Assembly: GCF_002443255.2 (NCBI RefSeq)
Contig: NW_019211454.1
Span: forward strand, 9,818,248 to 9,882,247
Length of the DNA: 64,000 nucleotides
From: Varroa destructor
Lineage: Eukaryota; Arthropoda; Arachnida; Mesostigmata; Varroidae
Direction of reading: 5' to 3'
Numbering within the stretch: the first letter of the stretch is position 1; each line of letters opens with the position of its first letter. The notes below the pieces were generated by a model. It was given only the letters and a program-made list of their open reading frames with translations. It did not search any database and was not told the origin of the DNA. Below are positions 24,780-37,548 of the stretch, in pieces. Both the position numbers and the translations under genes were made by a program.

Positions 24780-27700
24780 GCCCCAGTGTTCTTAAAATCT
24801 CGCAGAGAAGCCAAAAAAATATTCAACGGTTCTTTTTAACTAAAATGGGGAATAATTTAGAATATTTTATGTCGAAAAAGGTAGAGTTTATAAACCTAAA
24901 TTTACTTAATGCTATCGTTGCAATCAACCGGTGCTATGGGAGAGAATAAAATATACTAGTATTTTTGCCAAAGACAAAAAATATGAATTAAAAATATGTA
25001 CGTCATTGGCACAAGGTGATGTTATTTGGGACTCTGACTAGGATTAAAGAAGCCTATGCTGTACGGTTATTTACTGCTAAGTTGGGCACGTTAAAGGTTT
25101 GCTTATAGTAGGCCCACATGTTAGAGTGCCGGCTTTTGAATGGGGCAAGTACGGACCTAACCATGAGTTGCATTTTGTTTGAGGAAAACGAGGGGGATGC
25201 ACGCACCCTTCTCCAAAGCCAATTTCATTTCGCTGAAACCTATATAACTGTCGTGGTTATGCATAACTCTGATATTAATATCCATGCTGTCAAATGTGAT
25301 AACGATTATCCGTCATGTAATATATATGTTGACATTTTTATTTTGTGCCAATTAAGTCGTCACAATGACGACACATGGTACAACGAGGGCAAGTCGATGA
25401 TCCCGTAGTTCAAGTTTGCATTTGGGTATACAATATCCTTTTCTAATATGTTGTCTAATTACTCAATCGTCTTTAAGAAAATATGAGTTGAAGACACTCC
25501 TCTCGTTTACGTTCTATTTAGTCGTCTGACGATACCAAACGTAAAACTCAAAGCGCAGAAAGTTGAAGACACTTGCACACGCAGAAGTATATGGTAAAAT
25601 TATATGGAAAAAAAAACAGTGTTTCGGAAGCAATAACAAATGAGAAATTTACGAATTGCGAATTTACGAACGGAGAAACCCTAGAATCATTAGTTGCGAA
25701 GTAAACAACGTTTGCGATAGCAATGGCGTAAAAGCCCGCCCACATTTTAAATTAATTTTTATCTTTTAAGACGGATTGTTAAGCCACTTTAATTAAATTA
25801 ATACAGTCAATTATTCTTAAATTAACACAGTATAACAAAAATTACTTTTATTGATTAAACAAAATAGGGACTTTGTATGATATATAAAAGTGTACGTATC
25901 AATAAGGCCCAGCTGCTAGTACAATTTGCAGTAAAGTTACATAAAACATAGGTTAAACACAAACAAATAGCTTGATCCATTGAAAAAGACTGCACTATCT
26001 TTATTTTTCTTCATCTCGTATTGCCCATATCGAGCACCTGGCCAAGTAGACCTCTACCTGCCTTACCTCTTAAGCCCAGCAGTACAGCGTATCTAAATTT
26101 TGACCGAGTTCACCAAGGAATTGTCCTAGATGACGTCCTCTCATTCGACTTGTAGAACCAATTGTCTTTAAGTTAAACGGGATTTCGTTAGCCAGACGGT
26201 TTTCAGTCCAATTAATTAGGTATATTTATCATTAAAGCGTATTTCGTCTAGTGACTTATTGCGAACGTTGGTGTTAGGGAATCATTGATAGCCCCTTGTG
26301 CGCTTCCGGCCGTCTTGCACAGAAATTCGTAGCCAGGTCGTCAGAGCCGGGGGTATGAGAGATATACAACGAAGTCAGATTACGTCAGATATTTGAAATC
26401 AACTTGGTGGGTTTGCATGGTACGAATGAAAGGGGTTGCGAAGCCTTGTTCATCCACACTGTTCTGCCCCTACATTGAGCCTGGCTGCAAAAGCACGCCC
26501 AGCGCCCCAGTAGAGATCAAAAATGCTATAAGCATAGCCAGTCGTAGCTAGCTTATCACAGCACCCCATTATATACTCTAGGTATATACCCATATAGCTC
26601 TAGTAAGCTACTGAACACTGCTTGCAGGCGAAACTCCAGTATTCCATGCAATCACACAACAGGAAGCAGAGCGGAAAAAACAAGGTCAGTTGTGGGAGCT
26701 AAGATGCTGTCAGGCTCCGATCGGACGACGAGTTACGGGTGCACCCTTCATGTATGTCGCGGTTTAAAAGACATTGTTATCAAAAAAGACTAATTAAAAT
26801 GTTCGGAACATTTTTTAAATCGGCAAAGGCTGAATAGAAAATAGCTAATGTAGAATAACTCTGGTTAATTCTGATTCAAGACCGCTTTCTCCGTGCTATG
26901 TTCCTACATTCAACAAACTTGCTTGTAACTATTAAATGTAGCTTGAATACGATACTTTTCTGAAGTTTCAAACCAGATCAGGTACATAATTGAAGATTTC
27001 CATTCATATAATTAAGCGATGTAAATAGAAAAGTACGTTCGTTCGGATATAGGCTTTTAAAGGGAAATGTCGGAAACCGGCAAAGAAAGATTAAAAAATG
27101 TCGATAGAAACTGTGTTACACTGACTTTACATGGGTTAAGAGGGTACAAAAAAGAGTTGTCTACCTACTGCTATCGAATAGATCACCTCATCTGGTTTAC
27201 TTCGCTCGCTTGATTCTGACTTCAATAATTATGATGACGTAGAAGTGTTCTGATCGCAGTATATAGCATTAATGCGATTCATGTTTCATCTGATCTAGGT
27301 CTCGCGTATCCTGCCCGCACGGTAATTTGCCTATGTAGTCATACCTGCGAACGGTGCTGTGTGTGAAGGGAGAAGAAAAATCAAGGAAATTTTGGATTAA
27401 GCCAGGAAGTCTGCCTGAAGGTGATGCCCAGAACCGGTGGACAGTGACGCCCTCAGTGGTGGCTTTAGGAACTGGGTGGCTTGCATCGAGACCATATGGC
27501 GCAGTTGATAATAGGCGGACGAGCAGCTGTCATGTGCGCGACTAGGGTCTCTGATCTCGTTCCGAGGCAACCTTGCTGAAATAATTCAACGTGTTTTCAG
27601 TGTAAGTGAGAAACTGACTCGCAAGCGACGAACCGCACTATGGATTTTTCGAGGCGTCAATGAGACGATTGTTATAAGATTGTGACAAGCTGGCACCCTC

Positions 27701-28093
27701 AAAATTCGAAGCCTATCATTCGATCGCGGATACGTGGCCACAATCAACTCATATGAGCGTGCTTTAGTCGGTAGTTGTCAATAGGTATGGAAAAATTTAT
27801 AGATGATACTGCTTAGTACCGCTGCATGAAGTGCACTGGTTGTGATCCCTAGCCGATAGTAATAGCTAATTGTGAGGATGATAAAAACAACATTCGAATA
27901 GCTACAATCCTAATTTTATAAAAAAAAAAAAAAAAAAGCCTACTTTTGTATTTTAATATATGTTTCGGAATCAAGATATTCCTCAAAAAAAAGGTGATCA
28001 CATGTGAACGGGACGATCAATCAAATCACGGTACCGTCCGTGAATGTTGTTTATTTGTCTACTAACCGCGTGATCAAGCCTCCTGTTGCCGGA
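24780..28093. other. Intergenic and putative 5' region of the VAMP4-like gene
   Basis: A 96-codon open frame at 25118-25408 (plus, ATG) is unidentified. Positions 27400-27600 are richer in G+C and end in CAGT followed by GTAAGTGAG (donor GT at 27602-27603), which could be a non-coding first exon of the SNARE gene that starts at 28094. A long A run lies near 27920-27937. No TATA box can be assigned with confidence. Confidence 0.3.
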
Positions 28094-30233
28094 ATGGACC
28101 GACGTTCGGCACCGGAAGCTGAAAGACTCCTTGGAGGCGGACTTAGCGATGACGATGAAAATTTGCTTGATGGCGAAAGGCCGGATACGCAGGAAGACTC
28201 TCGGGCTAGACCCAAACAGGATAATAACTATTCAAATAGGAAGCTTCGCAAGTAAGTATGAATCAATTTTTCTACAAACCGTTGTAAACCTATATCTGAC
28301 GTAATCTCGGGATGTTCGACGAGTACTATTTTGCATGGTCAGTGAGCTTGTGCCTTCAACATCTTTTAAAAACTGTCACGCTTGGGCTGGCTGATAAAAG
28401 ATAAAACGTAATGAACAGACTAGCATGAGTTGTTCTAACGAGGATTGTAACTGGAGACTCCGGATACACCATATACACATATCATTATTATTGGACATAA
28501 TTACCTTGACCTGGCAAGTTCTTCGCTTAGTAAATGTTTACCAGAGTATTCTATACCTAGATATTGTGATGCTGGCCTTATTGCAGAATTATGTGATAAC
28601 ATTCAATTAACTAACTTGCTGCGTAAAATTTCCGTACGTAGATCTACCCAGACGATCAAACACTACCTTTCAAATTTACGCGAAGCTTGCACGCTGTTAC
28701 TGGTCAATGGCATTCAATCAAATTCTTTTTTCTCTTCGTATGCTAAGGATTTAATCGCCTATATGTAAGGCTTTTAACCAACCACGTTCATAGCAGTATT
28801 ATCTTCATGAAATAATAACGTAATACTTGTCCCTTGGGATCAATTAGTGAAAGTACCTCCAAAAACTTGAGAATACTAACCCTGCATGAAAAGCGGCCAT
28901 ATGAGAACCTTGACGATTTTAGTAACGTTAGCTTTCGCAGTTGTCGGCTACAGGCCAATATAGTATTATTTGGCTTCCTTTACTTTCCCAGCTCTGCGTA
29001 CTACACGTTGTTAAACGTAAATCACAGAAGCGATGATTCTACATCTATAGTAATAAAGGTTCTTCATCGGTATTTTCCTTCGGTGTCCAGAGATGTAAGT
29101 TGCATAGAAATAACAGTATTCGATCGATCAACATCAGTAGGGTTGTTTAACTAGATAATTACTATATATCGTTTATTACTACATTTTGGTTTACGCTCAA
29201 AACTAAACACAGCTGCTTACGGGATATTGATTCACTCTTATATTTTACTTTATTTTATACTCATAGATGATTGCAAGACGGGCATAACTACGATGGAAGA
29301 CCCAGTCACATCGGCTTGTTTGTAGCAGATGGGTAAATATTTAAATTAGAGAAATATTCAAAAGTATTTTTTCGTTTCAACATAAGCAGGGTTCAGTTCG
29401 AGGTGGAACAAGTCCAGGGTATTATGCGAGACAACGTTGAGAAGATGTTAGACCGTGGGGAGCGGGTTGTAGAGCTGGCAGACAAGAGCGATAGCCTCAA
29501 TAACCAAGCTGACTCATTCCTGCAGGTAGGCCCTCTCGGCGCATACTGGTACTCGATTATAATCGGTTGCATTAATATATGCTATCTATTGGCTCTTTGC
29601 GTAAATGATCAACCTAATCAAATAATAATAAACAACAATGAAATACCTATATATAAGCTATAAGTTTCTAAGCTGTAGGTTTGAGCTATAAGTTCAAAGC
29701 AATACCATCTACACAACTTCCGTTTGCTTTTAGCGCACTTTTCTTTATTTAGGTTTTACTATTTGGGACTCATCCTTCTTTAGTAAGTAATAATTACTGT
29801 AACTTCAGTCTTTGCATTTGATTTTGTGTTAATTAAAGATTAACGTGCATTTTTATTATTGTAGGCGAGCAAACGCATGCAAAAGCGTCTTTGGTGGCGG
29901 CAGTACAAACTGCGTCTCCTAATCGGGATAACCTTAATAACTGTTCTCCTAATTATTGGTAAGCATCATATATAAAAACATTTCTAATGGCTGTTTTCAG
30001 ATGCTAGCTTAAATTTAATCTCGGCAGAAGGTGCGTTCATTAGACATAAGCAGATAAACGTGTAGAATTAAAAGGTCTTACGTTAACGTTACGTGTTGTC
30101 GTTGTAGTTACTGCGACAGAAAAAAACGAAATCACATTAGGTTTATGGTATCAGCTTGTAACTGCTTCCCTAAGAAATTACCGTTCTATAATGACTGTTT
30201 TTATTTTCAGTTGTTAAGATGCTCTGGTCTTGA
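28094..30233 (+). CDS. VAMP4: VAMP4-like R-SNARE (vesicle-associated membrane protein)
   Basis: Four exons: 28094-28251, 29390-29525, 29865-29958 and 30211-30233. All have GT/AG junctions and continuous phase, giving 136 aa, close to the 141 aa of human VAMP4. The N-terminus is cytosolic and acidic, with two dileucine signals (EAERLL, residues 8-13; DDENLL, 20-25). The SNARE helix spans about 54-108, with the zero-layer arginine at R75 in LDRGER. A WWR membrane-proximal motif (108-110) is followed by one tail-anchor helix (about 114-134) and a very short lumenal end. As an R-SNARE it would pair with Q-SNAREs to fuse vesicles at the trans-Golgi network or endosomes. The acidic dileucine extension favours VAMP4 over synaptobrevin or VAMP8, which the helix also resembles. 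ATG 28094 was chosen because no ATG lies upstream in frame. The gene is tail to tail with UFD1. Confidence 0.85.
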
Positions 30234-30446
30234 GCAATGCTCGACCTCCATCCTCGGAAGGTGATCGATGTAGGTAGGCTAGTCCGAAAGTTGAATCGTA
30301 TCGGGGCGATGAAAGCTACGGAATTTGTCGAATTATATTGTACTGTTAATATATAATTTCTACTGCGTTCTATTCACGCCGCACGCTAACGACGCACGTG
30401 ATACAAACCAAGTGTTGTATAGTAATATCCGAATGTAATGGACAGA

Positions 30447-30452
30447 AATAAA
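30447..30452 (+). terminator. Candidate polyadenylation signal of the VAMP4-like gene
   Basis: AATAAA lies 214 bases past the stop codon, on the coding strand and in AT-rich sequence. It is the first canonical hexamer after the stop that I could see. Confidence 0.5.
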
Positions 30453-31158
30453 ATGTTATTCTGTTAAAAGTGTATTCACTATGTAATAATTATATTACTA
30501 GTAAACGACAAGGCGTCTTATAGTTTGCATTGGCATACGACATTAACCTGGCGGGGTCCATGCATATACCTTAGCGAAAATCTCACTTTTGAAATTGAGT
30601 CATGAAAATATCCAGCGCGGTTTAACATAGTTGGCATCTGTTCATTACATCGATTAATACTGATTCTGTGCTACAAAACGTTGTTTCTGAAAGCTCTTAT
30701 CGGTACATCCGCGCTTTAAATTATCGTGCCCCATCCGTAGCTACCCAACTTGCCCGTTAAATTACTTATCTTCCCTTCTGATAAAATAAATAAACAAGTT
30801 AAAAAAGTATAGTTCGCGGTAGGTTGATGAATAACTACTTGCCGTGTTACAGTAGCCAGCAAGCAAAATGAAAACAAAATCAACACACGCATTCTGTCAC
30901 TCCCTAATTTTCTCTCGTTACTCCACATTAAGTCTAACAGTAACTCTGGCTAACCCTTTGGGCAAATAAGTGTTCGAAGTTGAAGTTAGATGCGCTCCAC
31001 TACAACCAACATCAGGTTAGCAACATTTTCAGCACTGAACGACGTACTTAGTCTGGTCCCCACACAGCGGCTCTAAAGCCTGACATTTTACTGATCGTTG
31101 GCGAACACGTACCAACTATTAATTAAACGAAATACAGTTCTAATTAATTTTGGGTTGT

Positions 31159-31168
31159 TTTATTTATT
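31159..31168 (-). terminator. Candidate polyadenylation signals of UFD1
   Basis: Two overlapping minus-strand AATAAA hexamers (TTTATTTATT on the plus strand) lie about 65-75 bases past the UFD1 stop. About 700 bp separate this from the VAMP4-like gene's signal, which faces it. Confidence 0.55.
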
Positions 31169-31232
31169 ATACTTTCACCAGTCCGCTCAGTTGCTTCGCC
31201 TGGCAGACTGTTCTCCTCTGGCAGACAAAATC

Positions 31233-33635
31233 TCACTTCGGTTTCAGTGTATGACCTGTACCGGTAAACATCGATGATTTGCTCTGATCTTCGGATGATC
31301 CTTTTCTTTTTTTATCATCTGTTTTTGGTGTCGAATCTTTTTTCGGTCTCTCTCGTATGCGGATCATTTTTATAACTCCAAGCCGCCATCTGAAAGCGCA
31401 CATTTCCGTAGCTTTTTGAAAAATTCGACTTTTTAAGAATATTAAATCACCTGAAGCGTAGATATACATATGCACCTAAACGGACTGATAAAACATATCC
31501 AGCTGAGAGTTCGGCTGGCACAAATTACAAAATGAGTTTTACGGTGAAGCAACACGACATGATTGCGTCCAATTTAAATTGGACGACTAAGCAGAACTAT
31601 ACGAAGTCACCGTATTTAAAATAGATTGAAAAAAGTAATGTGGAATGAAAACGATAGGGAAAAGTTCTAACGTGTAATCAGGAACTCCACGAGTGCGAAT
31701 TGATACTTTCGCTTGATGCTGTTGTGGTTGCTGCGTATTTTGCGCTTCTGGGGAATTTGCGTTTGCCATTTGCGCCTCAGTTACTGATTTGGTGATTGTT
31801 TTTGTTGTCGTATCATCCATCGCTAAATCCGATAATCGTGAAGTCGTTAGATTTAGCTTCGACTTGGCCTCTTTTCCATCGATGCGTTTCCCTTGGCCAG
31901 AAAAAGCTTTAAACGTTTTATCCTTGATGACAACATTGGGTTGCTTGAAATCATCTTGGTAACCGTCTACCTCCACACTCGTGCCTTGCTTTTTAGGAGG
32001 TTCCTTGTATCCGACGGGAGCAGCGAACTCCACTTGAAGATCACAATCTACAATTGAGATCGCCTCTGCTGGCTTTGTTTCTAACACGCAAACCTCGTAC
32101 TCACTGTGATAAACCCAATAAGATGATAAAACGTCACACATTCTGTCAGACTGGTTATTTTTTTATAAATACATAAAATTTCTGTTATCTTATATATTGT
32201 TATTAAGACAAAGGAGAACAGTAGAGCACGACCAGTAATGTATGTAGATGCTAGAAAGTTTTACAATTTGATCGGACAACTTCTTTAGTTTCCGAACTTG
32301 ACCGTTAATGCTAAATAAATACTTACTGATTATTGTACTCAATGGCAATGACATCTCCGGCCGACAGGCACGCAAAATTTCGAAGTTGTCTCTCAAGCAC
32401 AGCTCGAGGATCCGAAATGTCAAGGAAGTCAACAGATTGGGGTTGGAAACGCGCGAAAGTTCCGATTGGAAGTTGCACAGATACCATCTATAATGAATAC
32501 ATTGCTTTGCATAAATAGATGTTTGCCTATGCCTCATAGAAAGCTATATCGGAATATCTAAACCCAAACAACCTATTTCATTAAACGGATAAGTGAGCAG
32601 TGGTATATATGTGGTCGCTGCGGATACTGCGTGAAGTTATACCACCAACCTCGATTAGATCGCCCTCGTAGAGAAGCAATAACCTCATCAGCCAGAAAGG
32701 AAGCAGACAGCGGCCTTCCTCCGCTGAGAACTCTAGTACACCACAATGAGATTCGCGATGGAGTCGCACATTTCGAATCTAGTATGAGAAAGAAGTAATA
32801 AATGGTTAAATATAAGCTAGACGTATAATAGGCCACCTGAATGATATATGCTATGCTTTACAGCAGGCTTGAATGATTTTACTATTGAGGATTTAGTACA
32901 TAATATTTGAAGCGTCATTACGATGATCAATATATATCGCTGGTGAAATCTGCATGTCATACCGCTTTGTTCATGTCCCTGAGACATGTGGACGGGTTCT
33001 TACCTTAAACATCATTGGATATGTTGCAGAAAATAGCGTCAATTTCCGGAGAGCTGATGCAGGCATGATCACTATAAGCAACAGTAAAGGTCTGATCCTT
33101 AAAAAATATTTTTTAATTCTATAGCTAACCGGAGATACACGTTAACGACTTGCGAACTCCAACAACGTTTATGACAGTAAACAGACTAGTTACTCAAGTC
33201 ATATAGCTTAAACGCAATAATTTCAAAGCAGACCTGTAAGTGCATCAAACAATGATTTATTCATCTGTTTATTTGTTAGTTTTGCTACTCGATCCAGCTG
33301 TTAACTCATTTCGGTAAAAACCTCTGCAGCTATTTGTAAATAAACTACTAATCAAAATAATAATATGAATCCTTCAACACAACACACGAGCGCGCGATGC
33401 AAGGTGTGCAATCAATATGACTGCCCCAGCACAGAATACGTAAAATACAATGTCAAAAGCAAAATAACCTGCCATAATCCTCGGCCGTACCTTTATTTCC
33501 TCTTTCAACGTCGATTCTTTCCCTGCCGCTAAGGATGGCAATCGAAAATGCTCGGTAGGTTGACGAAAAGCAACGATGATTGAATCGGCCGACAGCTGTC
33601 GATGAGCTAGCGTTAGTCATGGTAGCGTCGATCAT
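31233..33635 (-). CDS. UFD1: UFD1, ubiquitin recognition factor in ER-associated degradation
   Basis: Six exons on the minus strand: 33635-33491, 33071-33004, 32778-32650, 32487-32327, 32103-31672 and 31389-31233. Phase is continuous, giving 363 aa (human 307). UFD1 joins NPL4 and the p97/VCP ATPase to bring ubiquitylated clients, such as ER-associated degradation substrates, for unfolding. The double-psi-barrel UT3 domain spans about residues 17-195, with hallmarks [30 protein letters not shown] and [11 protein letters not shown] p97-binding SHP box, FSGQGKRI, is at about 235-242. A second, weaker SHP-like box, FTGTGHTL (353-360), ends the protein. Extra length comes from a Gln/Thr/Ala-rich linker between the two. 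Two donors (GTTGGT after 32650, GTTAGA after 31672) are non-consensus, but the joined protein aligns without gaps to human at the first. Start could be M1 or M6. Confidence 0.93.
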
Positions 33636-36600
33636 GACAAGACCTCAAATTTACAAAAAAATAATGTAGCACAATAACAACAAGAAGTTATAAGGTTATT
33701 TATATAGAACATTTTAATGAAAGTATTAACCAAGTATACGCATAGCTAAATCTTAAGTTAAAATGTAAGATAGGCAACTAAGACCGATGGGCGCTTAAGT
33801 GTCGATACTAAACAACGTATTAAATATTAATAAATAATACAGCAATACGTATGTACACTTAAATTTAAGCGTTTAATAAAAACCTGAACAACTAATTATT
33901 TATTATTTCATTATTTGCAAGTAAATAATCAATTAATGTATTTTCTTTGAACGCTCTATCGTTCTCCAAATATTAAGTATACAGCGAATTAAAAAAAAAA
34001 GTTAAAAACCTCTTAGAGCTGTAACTGCACTTTTTCATAGAGGAATAAGTTTTCCGTAAGTTAAGCAAATAATTTCGAAGTTATATGTTGGTTGCTTAAG
34101 GAGATTTGTCTTAACAAAATGTGTGTTCTGTACAAACTGAACGATTAGAGTATGATATTTACAGAACACCAAAAGGCGTGTGGACCTTTATTTAGACAGA
34201 GGAAAAATTTTTACCGCTGAAAACTTCGACAGCATACAAGAGCAGGAAAACCGGTTACTCCAGAACAAGTGTCGGTGCTGCTTAACGTAACCTTTTTAGC
34301 TAACTGAAGTTTATAGTTCAATATGGATTCTAACATTTTACTAGAAACGCAATGACATGACATATGGACCACACACTAAGACACATTATGCTACGGACGT
34401 ACACGGATCACTAACCGTATTGCGAACAAAATTTTTGAGACAAACAAAATGCCATTACTAAAATTGAAAGTCAGATCTTTATAAAGGTGTAAACATTTGA
34501 AAATCAAACCTCCGTTGTCTTGATTGGTTGATTAACGTTTTAACAAAAGCATTATTGCAACGGTACCTCGTTTATTTCATTAACAGAAGAATGTCTCCAA
34601 CTCTTTATTGTCAACGAAATACACCGACTGGAGCGTCGCAAGTGTCCAAAATCTAGCTTGCTAGTTATGCCGCTCGGAAACAAGAACTTGGACTTCTGTC
34701 TTTTGCCTGCTAGTACCAAAGTGGAGGATGCAGGAAATACTCGCAACTTTACCACTAAAGAGGAATGTCACCTTAGTCACTCACGATCGAATAGTTTACT
34801 TTTGTATCGTAGACACAATAATTTCCCAGGGCAGCAACGAAGTTGGTACTATTACAAGAACTTATAGGAAATATTTGGTCAACCATTTGATGCAAAGAAA
34901 TATAAAAAGTAATCACATTTGTGCGGCTTATGTCAAATCGCGAATTTACAATGGCAGTGTTGAAGAAAGCCCAGTTAATCATGCACACAAGTTCTAAGCA
35001 AAATGACTCACTACATATTGAACAAAGATGTTTTATAAAATTCATAATAAAAAACATATGCCCTAAGGTTATTCAGATTATTTTGAATCTTGTTTCTAGC
35101 GTCGTAGGCTATTTTTTTTTTAAAGGCGAGCGCTGATATATGCTTGACAGACCGTAGGTAGAAAAAACCTAGCGGACGACATTAGGTTTCGGTAAGCTAT
35201 AAAGTTGGGTAAACAACAGAGTTCGACTCTTTTCTTAATTTATGCATATTGAAGTAAAACTTTTAAATTTGGAGTTTGACATCTGTCCGAGTATAGTCAA
35301 GACGGGACCAAAACTAGCCAATTACACAAAAAAAGAAAATGTGTTTATATTTCGTAGACTGCAAATTGTTTGCAAATCCCCGCGGTATATACGATGTGTG
35401 TACCCTGCGTGTTTTTCACATATGAGCTTGAAGCTAACGAGCTTCTTGAACGTTTAACTACGATCAAATATAAAATGTGTTTACAATTCAGACATCGATA
35501 GCTCAAACTGCCCTGTCTACTGAAGTGTTGTTCTTTGCTGCGTTCAATAAACGATGTCATTGGTTTATTGACTACATTTGTTAACAGGAGCGAGGTGCTA
35601 TGGTGTTTAATATTGAGCACAAGTGACAACACCAGTTGATTCCATTGGCAGTTTCCAAAGGTTTTATTTTCACACTTCATTGATTGAAAATGGTATTGCA
35701 ATAATAAAGAATCCTATGCAAAACATGTCGTATTCTACTTACGTATTAGAATGTCATTTAAATTTTGCTGTCCGTAAATTTCGAACATCCAGCAACAACA
35801 AGAAATTGTTATCCTAACGATAATTCTTAGAAGTCTTGCAATTATTAAATATCCATCAACGCACAGATCTATGTTAACAGTATGATTTCACAATTAACTA
35901 CAAGGGTGCTTGGACTAATACCTATCGTTATTAAATAATCGTACGATTACCTAAACATTTGCATGTATATAAATATATATAACCTTTATTAATAATATTA
36001 TAACCTTCGTACAGAAGAACGTTTGCCTTAAAAATCGTCTTAATAATAGTAACTATTATGATTAACATTGTTATTGTTCTATAACGTTCGATAAGTCGTA
36101 GAGGCAGGGAGCCCGTACCACTTATTGTGTATAGATAAACGTAATTATAATGTAATGAATAGAACACATGAAAATCCTCCGCGTAAGCATCTCAAATCAC
36201 AAAATAACATTGTCGAAACAATCAAACAGCGTTTCTAAGGTGAAAGTCTGTCTAGCCAAGTGCGGACATCTGCGACGTTTCCAAACATTTGGAGATCATT
36301 GAGAAAATGGGGTTTCTAAGGGGCTAGCGTAAGCAATTCTAATATAGTGTTTATTACTTAGTTTTCTTTTGTACCCAGTTGGAAGTTCTCTAGAGACTTC
36401 TCTATACACATTTACGTGCTTCTTGAACTGCACGCGTACTTTCATTCATTAACTAAAGTTGATTATGAATATTGTTACAGTGAACTTACGAATTTTTATG
36501 ATACACATCTACAAGATTACGGTTTGATCTGCAAGAAGTGCATTAACTTTTCTTCTTAGAAAAGGATATTTATCATTTAACGGTAGCTGTAGATGTTACA

Positions 36601-37206
36601 CATGTATCTTCTGTAATTGAGTTTGCTTCTTCTTTCCTATTTTAGAGCTCAATGTTTTGATATATAAAATATACTAAAATTTCTGTTTTATACGTACCCT
36701 GTCAAATCGCAAGATTGGTTGCAGATGAAAAACTTTGTTCGGCTTACTTGGTTTTAGCTTATTTTAGGACGACAAATCCTGTACGTGTATTAAGTAGAAT
36801 CGAAGAAGGTAATGTTAGCCTGAAAACTTTATTAGGCACTGTTTCTCGTCAACAGCATTACATGGTATAACGTAACGCCGTAATTGCGATTTCTTTAATC
36901 ATCCTAGTGAAATTTTTGTTTCGCTGTTGCTGGTTGTTGTAGTATTCATCTCGAGTTAGTCCGAAGGAATGCTTAGTTCGATCATGGAACGAGCAAAAAT
37001 TACCGAACAAGAAACCTAAAAGAGAAAGTAGTAACCAAAGTTGCTTCTTCAGAAAGCCGTCACATTATAATAGCTATCTTATGGCGTCCCATCGCAGCGT
37101 TGCATACGTTCCTGCATGATATAGCTCGGTTGTATTGCAAAAACAAATGTACTCGACAACGTGCGACAAATTGCACACGCCGATATGAATAATACAGTAA
37201 GTAATA
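33636..37206. other. Intergenic between UFD1 and PSMG1
   Basis: About 3.6 kb of strongly AT-rich DNA. Overlapping open frames occur on both strands at 34640-35060 and 35345-35817, but they are antiparallel to each other, lack GC3 bias and show no recognised domain. The last few hundred bases probably contain the UFD1 promoter (just above 33635), though no core element is obvious. Confidence 0.4.
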
Positions 37207-37212
37207 TTTATT
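37207..37212 (-). terminator. Candidate polyadenylation signal of PSMG1
   Basis: A minus-strand AATAAA (TTTATT on plus) lies about 340 bases past the PSMG1 stop codon. Other AT-rich variants occur nearer, so the assignment is tentative. Confidence 0.35.
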
Positions 37213-37548
37213 TCATAGTAATACTGTTAATAACGGTGCATTAGCTACTTAGATTCAGCTAAGTAAATGGAGTGCCACTCTGCGTCAACTCGACACCAAA
37301 AAATGAGAACATCCGTTTGGTGTAACTTTTTTCGCAGAAATATATATTTCTTTGTTTGTATTTGCCTTTCAAGGTTACGACTTCGCCGTGGAAGGACCTC
37401 GTACGAAATGCATATATGTTTGGACAACGACAAGTTATATTACGACAGACAAATATATCAATTCGCAATATAGCCGATACGGGTCGGCATGGCCGAGCGA
37501 GCCCACTTCGTTAACAAGTGGTCGACGAGTCCTTTTAAGTCGAAGCGC

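Noticed and set aside
28004..28093. N-terminal extension of the VAMP4-like protein to 28004
   Set aside because: The frame is open, but its first codon is GTG with no ATG before 28094. The extension has no counterpart in the family.
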